Positions 14,326 through 20,194 of a DNA stretch of 21,284 bases are shown here, one piece after another. The position numbers and the translations under genes were made by a program. Under the pieces are notes generated by a model. It saw nothing but the letters and a program-made list of their open reading frames with translations. It did no database searches and was not told the DNA's origin. Position 1 is the first letter of the stretch. The number at the start of each line of letters is the position of its first letter. Source of the DNA: a virus; IMG/VR virus record IMGVR_UViG_3300030450_000810, positions 1 through 21,284 of that record. One strand, 5' to 3'.

Positions 14326-14344
14326 AAGGAGTTAAAGTAATGAA
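14326..14344 (+). promoter_or_regulatory. Ribosome binding site and start, first copy
   Basis: AAGGAGTTAAAGTAATGAA: strong Shine-Dalgarno AAGGAG 8 nt before ATG 14340. It is 18/19 identical to 14580-14598. It lies just below the structured RNA, so structure could control access to it. Confidence 0.7.
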
Positions 14345-14594
14345 TACTTTATCTGATGAATTGTATGTAGAAATTCTTAAAGAGAAATTAGATGACATAC
14401 AAAAAGAGATAAAAAAAGCAAAAGACCTTATTAATTTGCATAAGAATTGGCATTTAGGTTCACCACATCAACAAAGAACTAGAAAAAAATCTTTTGAAAG
14501 AAATACAGAAAAATTACTAATACTACAAAGTAAGGCTAAACTTATTAAAAATATTTTAGGAGAGTATGAATCTAACTCTAAGGAGTTAAAATAA
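14340..14594 (+). CDS. Small basic coiled-coil protein downstream of structured RNA
   Basis: 84 residues: helix (VEILKEKLDDIQKEIKKAKD), a basic loop (SPHQQRTRKKSFERN), and a second Leu/Lys helix (LLILQSKAKLIKNILGEYE). Probably a helical hairpin; the basic loop might contact nucleic acid, but no known family is recognised. A strong ribosome binding site precedes it, and the structured RNA lies directly upstream, so its expression is the obvious candidate for control. It shares 1 nt with the next gene (TAATG). Confidence 0.7.
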   Translation: MNTLSDELYVEILKEKLDDIQKEIKKAKDLINLHKNWHLGSPHQQRTRKKSFERNTEKLLILQSKAKLIKNILGEYESNSKELK

Positions 14595-14598
14595 TGAA
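14580..14598 (+). promoter_or_regulatory. Ribosome binding site and start, second copy
   Basis: AAGGAGTTAAAATAATGAA, one mismatch from the copy at 14326. It encodes the C-terminal KELK of the upstream protein as well as the ribosome binding site of the 14594 gene. Confidence 0.7.
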
Positions 14599-14845
14599 CT
14601 ATGCTTCAACTATAAGTTATTTTGCTGCAGCAATATTGACAGGAGGAATGATATTTCTAGGCAATAGTTATTACAGACTTGCAAATAGTAATAAAGCACT
14701 ATCAGCAGATATTCAATCACTTATTGAGGCATATCTAACAAGTGATAAAGATTGCTTTTTATTAGCACCTACACCAAAGGATTGGCTTATATGGGAAGAA
14801 ATGCCATACAAAACAAGACCAAAACAAAGGATTTTAAAAAATTAG
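14594..14845 (+). CDS. Small membrane-anchored protein
   Basis: 83 residues with an N-terminal membrane segment (ISYFAAAILTGGMIFLGNSY), a helical region with SADIQSLIEAYLTSDKDCFL, and a polar Trp-rich end (PKDWLIWEEMPYKTRPKQR). A strong Shine-Dalgarno and a TAATG overlap tie it to the upstream gene. Its TAG stop overlaps, by two bases, the stop of a leftward gene on the other strand, so the two transcripts converge. No family recognised. Confidence 0.65.
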   Translation: MNYASTISYFAAAILTGGMIFLGNSYYRLANSNKALSADIQSLIEAYLTSDKDCFLLAPTPKDWLIWEEMPYKTRPKQRILKN

Positions 14846-15006
14846 TTTAATTTAGGAAATAGTTTTTGCTCTAACAAATCAACAGCCCTATCATCTAATG
14901 TGTTTGTTGTCTGTTTACAAATAGCCCTTAATAAGTCAACAACTAAACGCTTACAGCCAGTAGTGGAAAGAAAGCGTAATAGTATAGGTTTAAGAATTTT
15001 GTACAT
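14842..15006 (-). CDS. Small leftward protein, 54 residues, conserved-looking
   Basis: Leftward frame MYKILKPILLRFLSTTGCKR, then VVDLLRAICKQTTNTLDDRA and a short tail. An amphipathic or hydrophobic N-terminal helix precedes a block (hhDLL+Ah-xQTxNTLDDxAV) that I recall from short proteins in marine phages; function unknown to me. On its own strand AAAGGA lies about 9 nt before the ATG, a reasonable ribosome binding site. It and the next gene leftward-upstream are the only coding content on either strand between 14846 and 15323. Confidence 0.65.
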   Translation of the reverse strand: MYKILKPILLRFLSTTGCKRLVVDLLRAICKQTTNTLDDRAVDLLEQKLFPKLN

Positions 15007-15051
15007 AATTTGTTTTCCTTTACAAACATATTGTAGACGTTAAATTGAAAT

Positions 15052-15093
15052 ATAGGTTACCTAATCCCCATTGCCAAGCATAGGTAGCCTTTT
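15052..15093 (+). terminator. Possible rho-independent terminator, rightward
   Basis: AGGTTACC pairs with GGTAGCCT (one G-U) across a loop of about 21 nt and is followed by TTTTT. It would stop rightward transcripts arriving from the 13737-14845 cluster before the divergent region. The long loop makes it weak; on the other strand it would lie in the leader of the 54-residue gene. Confidence 0.35.
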
Positions 15094-15323
15094 TACCTTC
15101 TTGGTTTGATTTCTACAACAGCCAGTTCTACTTCTTTCAATCTATGAAAAACTTCTTTCATATCGTCGTGCATATCATCTATTTTTGTTGTTAATAATTC
15201 TATTGCTGTTGTATTCCTAACTAAATCGTCCCTAGATTGTCTACCTCTATAAGACACAGAACCTACAGAGACAAAACAAGCTGTTAATAATGCTCCACCA
15301 ACTGCTGCCCCTATTTCAATCAC
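15093..15323 (-). CDS. Membrane-anchored coiled-coil protein, holin/spanin-like size
   Basis: 76 residues from a GTG start: one N-terminal hydrophobic segment (IGAAVGGALLTACFVSVGSV), a basic bend (YRGRQSRDD), then a coiled coil (IELLTTKIDDMHDDMKEVFH RLKEVE) and a basic end. The plan, a membrane anchor plus a coiled coil, occurs in small phage membrane proteins including some lysis proteins, but no lysis gene is adjacent, so I give no function. It faces the rightward gene at 15367 across 43 nt and probably shares a transcript with the 54-residue gene downstream. Confidence 0.65.
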   Translation of the reverse strand: MIEIGAAVGGALLTACFVSVGSVSYRGRQSRDDLVRNTTAIELLTTKIDDMHDDMKEVFHRLKEVELAVVEIKPRR

Positions 15324-15366
15324 TTTTCTGTTAACTGTTCTATAGCTATTATGACATTAAAAAGCC

Positions 15367-15750
15367 ATGCCAGAACAAAATTCTAAAAATCCTCTACAAA
15401 AACTAAAAGAAAAGTTTGATGATAAAGAAGAACAACTAGAAATATTAGGCACGTTTATTAGGCTAGGCGTTATGGTTTGGGCAGGTTTCATTATTAGCTT
15501 AAACTACATAACCATACCAGGATTAACAGAAGGCAGAGAGGTTAAAGATATAACCTTTATCGCCAGCGTCTTTACGGGGTGTCTTGCTTCTTTTAATATC
15601 ACACCTGGAGGTAAGAAAAAGAAAGGAGAAAAAGAAGAAGGGGGTAAAGGTGTTGCAAACTCTAGCGAAAACGTGCAAACTATAAGAATAGTCCAAGAAC
15701 CTCTTAAAATCATTGGTGTAAAAGAAGTAGACCCCAAAACCAAAACATGA
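15367..15750 (+). CDS. Small two-pass membrane protein with charged tail
   Basis: 127 residues. After a charged start (LQKLKEKFDDKEEQLEILG) come two hydrophobic segments, about 31-46 (LGVMVWAGFIISLNYI) and 62-77 (ITFIASVFTGCLASFN). A Lys/Glu/Gly-rich linker (GGKKKKGEKEEGGKG) and a polar C-terminal part follow. Two membrane passes and a charged tail recall holins, but the same features fit other phage membrane proteins. It opens a tightly packed operon (ATGA overlap with the next gene) whose other three products have signal peptides. A weak TTTTCT-17-TATTAT promoter lies upstream (15324-15352). Confidence 0.7.
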   Translation: MPEQNSKNPLQKLKEKFDDKEEQLEILGTFIRLGVMVWAGFIISLNYITIPGLTEGREVKDITFIASVFTGCLASFNITPGGKKKKGEKEEGGKGVANSSENVQTIRIVQEPLKIIGVKEVDPKTKT

Positions 15751-16244
15751 AAAAACTAATTGCACTTGCATTTTTGTTAACTACACCTGCCTGTTATGCT
15801 GACCTAAGCCACAGTATTACTAGCTCAACAAAGATAACAGTAGGAGGCGCTAGTACATCTGCAGATAGGGTAGGGTCAAGCTACTCAGTTAGCGGTACTG
15901 GTGTTGATACAACTTACACAGCAGGTGGAAATGCAGTTGCTAATGGAGTAGGGTCTTTAACCATAAGTTCAGGTATTGGTACAGCACCAGATTTAACTGT
16001 TACCCAAGATGTGCCTGCCAATAGCTTTTCCTTTAGTCAGTCATTCACTCAAGGTGATGCTATAGCAGGTAGCGCAGTTACTACAGGTTCTAGTCCAAAC
16101 TTTTCAGATGTAACTTCTATAGCAGGTGGCACAGCGGGAAATTTAGCAGGTACGATTACCTCAGCAGGGGTAATAACATTAACAGCAGGTGGTCATAACA
16201 CAGAAGCACTTGGGCAGGTAACATCTACATTAATAGTTGATTAG
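15747..16244 (+). CDS. Secreted Gly/Ser/Thr-rich beta protein, cyanophage-like
   Basis: 165 residues. A classical Sec signal peptide (MKKLIALAFLLTTPACYA, cleavage before DLSHS) is followed by a low-complexity beta-rich body without cysteine (TKITVGGASTSADRVGSSYS; SQSFTQGDAIAGSAVTTG; AGGTAGNLAGTITSAGVITL). The composition suggests a beta-solenoid or fibre-like fold. I remember very similar exported proteins in marine cyanophages. Export to the host periplasm is predicted; whether it ends up in the virion, the envelope or outside is unknown. It overlaps the upstream gene by ATGA and lies 8 nt before the next. Confidence 0.8.
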   Translation: MKKLIALAFLLTTPACYADLSHSITSSTKITVGGASTSADRVGSSYSVSGTGVDTTYTAGGNAVANGVGSLTISSGIGTAPDLTVTQDVPANSFSFSQSFTQGDAIAGSAVTTGSSPNFSDVTSIAGGTAGNLAGTITSAGVITLTAGGHNTEALGQVTSTLIVD

Positions 16245-16252
16245 CTATAGCC

Positions 16253-16681
16253 ATGTATAGGTTTATATTGCTGTTTAGTTTCTTTAGCGCACCTGTATAT
16301 GCTCAAAGTGTGATTCCTAATTTTCAACAAGGAGTTTTAAACCAAAGAAGCGAAACCAAAAGTACAACAGTTGAAGATATAAAAAGTTTTGATATACGTA
16401 ATGGATACCAACTGACAATAGGCGGTGAAAATGTAGAGAGTTCTACAGGTAATGTAGCCCCTGCAGGTTGGACTAAATTAGATACAACAATACAAGGTGT
16501 AGGAACTACATATGTTTCGCCAAATTTAGACAATAAGCCTACTTTTAGTATCGTAAATCAAGGCCAGAGCTTCCAATATTATGAGACATTAGAAACACCA
16601 GGAATTACAAATTTTACTCATATTCAGCGCACTACTCAGATTGAGAATATAACGGATACAACGTCTACGTTTAGTCAATGA
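16253..16681 (+). CDS. Secreted protein of unknown function, cyanophage-like
   Basis: 142 residues with a Sec signal peptide (MYRFILLFSFFSAPVYA, cleavage before QSVIPN). The body has VEDIKSFDIRNGYQLTIGGE, SIVNQGQSFQYYETLETPGI and a terminal TQIENITDTTSTFSQ, which match my memory of a cyanophage family always exported and paired with the genes on each side. No cysteine remains after cleavage, and no enzymatic motif is visible. It ends by ATGA overlap with the next gene. Confidence 0.8.
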   Translation: MYRFILLFSFFSAPVYAQSVIPNFQQGVLNQRSETKSTTVEDIKSFDIRNGYQLTIGGENVESSTGNVAPAGWTKLDTTIQGVGTTYVSPNLDNKPTFSIVNQGQSFQYYETLETPGITNFTHIQRTTQIENITDTTSTFSQ

Positions 16682-17328
16682 AAAAATATTTGTTGTTGCT
16701 GCTTATATTTAATAACCCTGTTTTTGCTAATTCTGTTAATACAACGTCCAACAGTTCTGGAAGTGTTGTGAATCAAGCTGTACAAGTAGTCCCTTCAAGA
16801 AATTTTAACTACCAAATGAACACTATTCAATGTCAAGGCGCAACATTAAATATATCTCCTTTTGTCTCTACTACCTACGGATTTGCAACCCCTTTTGAAA
16901 CACATTATGACAGACCAGTATATTCAAGGCGTGATATAGAAGGTGATTTTGATGATGAAAATAATGCAATAGGTGATGGTGATGTAGATGCAGGTTATAG
17001 AGGTGAAATTTTATATTTTGAATCAGTCAGAACAGGGCAAAAACAATCCAATGTTTCTATCAATGGAGGTATTACTGCTACATTCAGTATTCCCTTAGAT
17101 CGTGAGCCTATCAGACAATGCCGTAAGGCCATGAAAAAACAAAATGAACTATATGAAGCATCATTAGCTGCAAAGCGTCTAAACTTTGAAATGAGTAGAG
17201 CTAAAACGTGTATAGATAATCTAAAGCAGGGTATAAGATTTAAACCTGGTACTGAAATGGCAAAAATATGTGCAGATGTAGAACTAATAACACCACCTAA
17301 TGTTGAACATACTCACAAAATTAAATAG
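16678..17328 (+). CDS. Secreted protein with C-terminal paired cysteines, cyanophage-like
   Basis: 216 residues with a Sec signal peptide (MKKYLLLLLIFNNPVFA, cleavage before NSVNTT). The mature N-terminus has SSGSVVNQAVQVVPSRNFNY, and a central Asp/Gly stretch (DGDVDAGYRG) could bind calcium. A beta block (SINGGITATFSIPLDREPIR) precedes a helical C-terminus with CRKAMKKQNELYEASLAA and TCIDNLKQGIRFKPGT. Cysteines at the CRKA, TCID and KICAD positions could form disulfides in the periplasm. The family is one I recall from marine cyanophages. The gene's end overlaps the convergent exonuclease by 8 nt. Confidence 0.8.
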   Translation: MKKYLLLLLIFNNPVFANSVNTTSNSSGSVVNQAVQVVPSRNFNYQMNTIQCQGATLNISPFVSTTYGFATPFETHYDRPVYSRRDIEGDFDDENNAIGDGDVDAGYRGEILYFESVRTGQKQSNVSINGGITATFSIPLDREPIRQCRKAMKKQNELYEASLAAKRLNFEMSRAKTCIDNLKQGIRFKPGTEMAKICADVELITPPNVEHTHKIK

Positions 17329-17944
17329 ATTTTTCAAAATATAAACTTCTTGCCTGTTCATAATCAAACATACATTCAGCAGGGTTATATTCTTGTGTCT
17401 TTATTCCATCTGGTGTTATATAAATCACTCTACAAGTAAATAAATTTATAGATGGATAGTTTTGATTTAACAAAGACACATAACCACCTATCTGCAACCT
17501 ATGGTTTTTCTTTCTGTATTTAACTTGTGTTTTAAAGTCTGCTAAACATAATACACCTGTCTCTTTATGTTGTAATACTGCATCTAAACTACCTGCTATA
17601 TCTCTCTTCCTATCTACCATACGTAATTCATTAGCAACACATTCCCATGTATCCCACATACGATAATTAATTAAATGTTCAACCCATTGTCTATATTCTT
17701 TTGCATACGCTAACGCTAGGGTTTTATCTTTTGTTTCGCACCATATTTGTGCAGCTTCATGTATTGCTGTTCCTCTTTTTGCAGCAACTTCCATATTTTT
17801 ACTAACAAAATCAGATGTTCTAACAACATCACTAACAGACCTGGCTACATAACATTTACGTTTTAAGTCGTAGTATTTATGTGGTTCTGGGTAAAACGTT
17901 ACAAACGGATCTTGTACAAGAATATCTTTAATTTCGTTCTTCAT
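17321..17944 (-). CDS. PD-(D/E)XK exonuclease, RecB/Cas4-like
   Basis: 207 residues from ATG 17944; an upstream TTG could add five. Visible motifs are KRGTAIHEAAQ (His62), NEL (Glu106), IAGSLDAVL (Asp121), LADFKT (Asp136-x-Lys138) and LQIGGYVSLL (Gln151), in the order of the RecB/Cas4 nuclease family. Phage members are usually 5'-3' exonucleases that make 3' single-strand tails for an annealing protein, and an ERF-type annealase lies 1.4 kb away on the other strand. It is the last gene of the leftward operon, overlaps the upstream gene by 17 nt and has no terminator before the convergent gene. All expected catalytic residues are present. Confidence 0.85.
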   Translation of the reverse strand: MKNEIKDILVQDPFVTFYPEPHKYYDLKRKCYVARSVSDVVRTSDFVSKNMEVAAKRGTAIHEAAQIWCETKDKTLALAYAKEYRQWVEHLINYRMWDTWECVANELRMVDRKRDIAGSLDAVLQHKETGVLCLADFKTQVKYRKKNHRLQIGGYVSLLNQNYPSINLFTCRVIYITPDGIKTQEYNPAECMFDYEQARSLYFEKSI

Positions 17945-18200
17945 ATGCCACAGGATCAAAAGTTACTTTACCTGTAAGACTATTTCTATATTTTGGCAAT
18001 TTATGTAAAGGTAATGACGGCCTTGCACCCGCTTTTGTACGTAGTATGCGCTTCCATTTACCAGTACCAATTTCTCTTTCATAACCCATACATATAAACC
18101 AACCATCAGGCGGTGTATCTAGATCCTTTTCTGTTATAAGACCTTTTTTAATCATTTTACGTAGTGTTCTAATGCCACTAGCACCAAATAAACTATCCAT
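17928..18200 (-). CDS. Small basic protein in the leftward operon
   Basis: 90 residues: a helix-turn-helix-compatible start (FGASGIRTLRKMIKKGLITE), then PPDGWFICMGYEREIGTGKW and a basic Arg/Lys-rich C-terminal half (KRILRTKAGARPSLPLHKLP). DNA binding is plausible from charge and the helical start, but I do not recognise the family. It starts inside the stop of the upstream gene (TAATG) and overlaps the exonuclease gene, so all three are coupled. Confidence 0.65.
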   Translation of the reverse strand: MDSLFGASGIRTLRKMIKKGLITEKDLDTPPDGWFICMGYEREIGTGKWKRILRTKAGARPSLPLHKLPKYRNSLTGKVTFDPVAYEERN

Positions 18201-18748
18201 TATACTAAATTCCCCATGCCATCAAATTGTACATACTTAGGAGCCTTAGTTTCTGTTTCTGGTTCTTTAGCAAACCTTGTTACTCGTTTAAGCTGTTCTT
18301 CATAATTGCTTATTTTTAACCCCTTCCAAGTCCCTGCAAGTATCCCTGCTTCTAACTGGTCTCTTAATACCTGTTCACCATACTTTTCAATAAACTTTCT
18401 ATATTCTGTTAATTGTAATTTCCAAGCCTGTATTGATTTAGACCCTTTCTTAACCTTCCAGAAATCATCTATAAGAGGTTGAAAGTGTTTTAAATCATCT
18501 GGTATTATCTTTTCTTGTTTTTCTTTTTTATTAATTTTTTCTTTTTGTTCTTTTCTTTCTAAACCCTCTTTGTCTAATTCTTTATCTTTATATATATATT
18601 GTGCCATATTATTTTCTTCTTTGTATTTCTGTAAAATGCCTAAAAGAATTAATTCATTGATAAATGCTTGCCTGGACAGGTGAGTTGGCTGTAACTTCTT
18701 GATCTTTTCTGTTACGTTGTCATCTATGCGGGTACGTAATGGGGTCAT
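18200..18748 (-). CDS. Protein with RHH-like N-terminus and a helical C-terminal domain
   Basis: 182 residues from ATG 18748. The N-terminus (PLRTRIDDNVTEKIKKLQPT then LSRQAFINELILLGILQ) reads as strand-helix-helix, the ribbon-helix-helix pattern of CopG/Arc-type DNA-binding proteins. A very charged coiled linker follows (KEQKEKINKKEKQEK), then a domain with PLIDDFWKVKKGSKSIQAWK and AGILAGTWKGLKISNYEEQL. I recall such C-terminal domains in phage replication-region proteins of unknown role. The longer ATG at 18811 is rejected because a strong promoter lies inside that extension. A phased GGGT array covers its start, so autoregulation is plausible. Confidence 0.72.
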   Translation of the reverse strand: MTPLRTRIDDNVTEKIKKLQPTHLSRQAFINELILLGILQKYKEENNMAQYIYKDKELDKEGLERKEQKEKINKKEKQEKIIPDDLKHFQPLIDDFWKVKKGSKSIQAWKLQLTEYRKFIEKYGEQVLRDQLEAGILAGTWKGLKISNYEEQLKRVTRFAKEPETETKAPKYVQFDGMGNLV

Positions 18749-18790
18749 TTTGGGTACTGAATGGGTACTGAATGGGTTCAATATAGACCC
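18742..18790. promoter_or_regulatory. Helically phased GGGT half-site array over the leftward promoter
   Basis: GGGT occurs at 18742, 18752, 18763 and 18774, a spacing of 10-11 bp, with an inverted ACCC at 18787-18790. Two copies are exact 11-bp repeats (TGGGTACTGAA at 18751-18761 and 18762-18772). The array spans the start codon, predicted transcription start and -10 box of the leftward operon. Confidence 0.6.
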
Positions 18791-18807
18791 TAATGAAACA
18801 ATGTCAA
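18780..18807 (-). promoter_or_regulatory. Strong sigma-70-like leftward promoter
   Basis: On the minus strand: TTGACA (plus 18802-18807), 16-nt spacer, TATATT (plus 18780-18785). It predicts a start near 18772, about 25 nt upstream of ATG 18748, and excludes the ATG at 18811 as the usual start. Confidence 0.7.
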
Positions 18808-18827
18808 CCACCTATGTACTATGTATA

Positions 18828-18856
18828 TTGTATTAAATCTTTACAGACGCTATATA
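18828..18856 (+). promoter_or_regulatory. Divergent rightward promoter
   Basis: TTGTAT (18828-18833), 17-nt spacer, TATATA (18851-18856). The predicted start near 18863 lies after ATG 18858, which supports ATG 18891 as the start of the first rightward gene. AT-rich DNA lowers confidence. Confidence 0.5.
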
Positions 18857-18890
18857 TATGTTATTGTTAGCTCATAAGTCTACTAATGCT

Positions 18891-19052
18891 ATGTCTCGCA
18901 CATTAGCTAATAAGAATAGACGTATAAAAATGCTAAGAGCCGAGTTAGCAGGGATAAATGACCCATTTGATTTATTAGCAGAAGTGATAGCTGATAATGA
19001 ACGATTAAGACAAATTATTAACAGCCATGATTGTCATAAGGGTAAACCATAG
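18891..19052 (+). CDS. Small basic helical protein
   Basis: 53 residues from ATG 18891 (MSRTLANKNRRIKMLRAELA, then NDPFDLLAEVIADNERLRQI and a His/Cys end). The frame extends up to ATG 18858, but the predicted promoter makes the inner start more likely. Basic N-terminal helix and acidic second helix; no motif recognised. First gene of the rightward recombination operon. Its 3' end carries a -35-like TTGTCA and a partial GGGTAAACC operator for the next gene. Confidence 0.55.
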   Translation: MSRTLANKNRRIKMLRAELAGINDPFDLLAEVIADNERLRQIINSHDCHKGKP

Positions 19053-19059
19053 CTATACT
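19031..19059 (+). promoter_or_regulatory. Promoter with partial GGGTAAACC operator in spacer
   Basis: TTGTCA (19031-19036), 17-nt spacer, TATACT (19054-19059). Both boxes are near consensus. The spacer contains GGGTAAACC (19040-19048), a slightly degenerate copy of the 12353 dyad. The start near 19066 is about 15 nt before ATG 19081. Confidence 0.6.
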
Positions 19060-19080
19060 AAGGCCAAATATATTTAATAA

Positions 19081-19368
19081 ATGACAGAACAAGAAAGTAA
19101 AGAGTTACAAGAACTGAAAGACGCTGTTAACTTTTTAAAAAAAGGTTTTAATGATTTGGCTTCTGAAAACAAACAATTAAAAATAGATTTATTAGAAGCG
19201 TTAGATTATATAAAAGGCAAAAATCCGTTCAAAGAATTTTTAGACCATGATGCAGTAATTAAACAACAAACAGCACAAATATTAACTGAAATATCTAAGA
19301 CAAGTTTATTTAATGCAAACTTTATATCAAGATTACATAAAAGAATTAAGAGGTTAGAGAAAAAGTAA
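19081..19368 (+). CDS. Small coiled-coil protein upstream of the annealase
   Basis: 95 residues, almost entirely helix with long heptad stretches (ELQELKDAVNFLKKGFNDLA SENKQLKIDLLEAL) and a basic C-terminus (RLHKRIKRLEKK). No enzymatic motif and no membrane segment. It is driven by the promoter at 19031 and shares 1 nt with the annealase gene (TAATG). An accessory role in recombination is possible from position only. Confidence 0.65.
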   Translation: MTEQESKELQELKDAVNFLKKGFNDLASENKQLKIDLLEALDYIKGKNPFKEFLDHDAVIKQQTAQILTEISKTSLFNANFISRLHKRIKRLEKK

Positions 19369-20003
19369 TGACAAAAGAAATAACAGCAGCCTTATGTAAA
19401 TTCATTCAGCAAGTAGGCACTATTGAAGAAAAAGATAATGCTCAATTTGGTAAATTTGCTGATCTTTCTACTGTACTTTCAACAATTAACCCTGCCTTAT
19501 CTGCTAATGGCCTTGCCGTAATCCATACAACAAAGATATATGAAGATAGAAACGTATTAGTAACCAACCTAATGCATACATCTGGTGAAGTAATAACATC
19601 TGAATACTTATTACCCATTGCTAATAATGTTAGAGGTAATCCCATGCATGCAGAAGGCGGTGCTTTAACTTATTTCCGTAGATACTGCGAATTAGCAATA
19701 TTAGGACTTAATGCAGGTATTCCCGACAATGATGGTGATTTTGCAGATCCTAAAACAACAAAAGTTACACCAATAACAAAAAACAAGGCCGTAGGAATGC
19801 CAACAATATTAGATGATGAAACTAAACAATATTATCTAAAACTTGTAGGTGAATTACTTGTTAAAGATAAAAAGCTATACAACACTTTGGCAGATGCCCT
19901 ATATATAGAATTTGATTTTAAAAGAAACAAAAAGTTATCAGAAAATATAACCCTGCCAAAACACGTTACTTTTATAGAAGAATGGATTTCTGCTAACCAA
20001 TGA
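19368..20003 (+). CDS. ERF-family single-strand annealing recombinase
   Basis: 211 residues. The pattern GKFADLSTVLSTINPALSANGLAVIHTT, a VTNLMHTSGEV strand, then AEGGALTYFRRYCELAILGL and DNDGDFA is the ERF core. ERF proteins form rings on single-stranded DNA and anneal complementary strands during phage recombination or circularisation. The usual G-S-A-x-T-Y-x-R-R-Y signature reads G-G-A-L-T-Y-F-R-R-Y here. The C-terminal 60 residues are variable. It is coupled by TAATG to the gene before it and by ATGA to the gene after, with SSB two genes on, the expected partner set. Confidence 0.88.
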   Translation: MTKEITAALCKFIQQVGTIEEKDNAQFGKFADLSTVLSTINPALSANGLAVIHTTKIYEDRNVLVTNLMHTSGEVITSEYLLPIANNVRGNPMHAEGGALTYFRRYCELAILGLNAGIPDNDGDFADPKTTKVTPITKNKAVGMPTILDDETKQYYLKLVGELLVKDKKLYNTLADALYIEFDFKRNKKLSENITLPKHVTFIEEWISANQ

Positions 20004-20194
20004 CTAATGATCCAATTGAAACTAGACCAGATGACGTTGCAGCATCTAATTGGAAAAACCGCTTTCTGGTATCTTCTAAACTTACACCTGTTAATTACAA
20101 AGCATTTAGAGCATTTTGTAAGGCCAATAACTTTTCCTACTCATCAGGTATTAACAACCTGATAGCAAACTATTTAACTAATCACAATGTTTAA
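20000..20194 (+). CDS. Small RHH-like protein between annealase and SSB
   Basis: 64 residues: a short N-terminal tail, then RFLVSSKLTPVNYKAFRAFC and NNFSYSSGINNLIANYL. A strand followed by two helices is what a minimal ribbon-helix-helix domain looks like. It could be a DNA-binding regulator, or a partner of the recombination proteins. It overlaps the annealase by ATGA and SSB by 8 nt. The call is by pattern only. Confidence 0.6.
   Translation: MTNDPIETRPDDVAASNWKNRFLVSSKLTPVNYKAFRAFCKANNFSYSSGINNLIANYLTNHNV

Noticed and set aside
18751-18781. Replication origin iterons
   Set aside because: The repeats coincide with the promoter and start codon of a gene for a probable DNA-binding protein, so an operator explains them better; only two full copies are present.
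18749-18811. Longer start of the RHH-like protein at ATG 18811
   Set aside because: A strong TTGACA-16-TATATT promoter and the repeat array lie inside this extension, so transcripts would begin after it.
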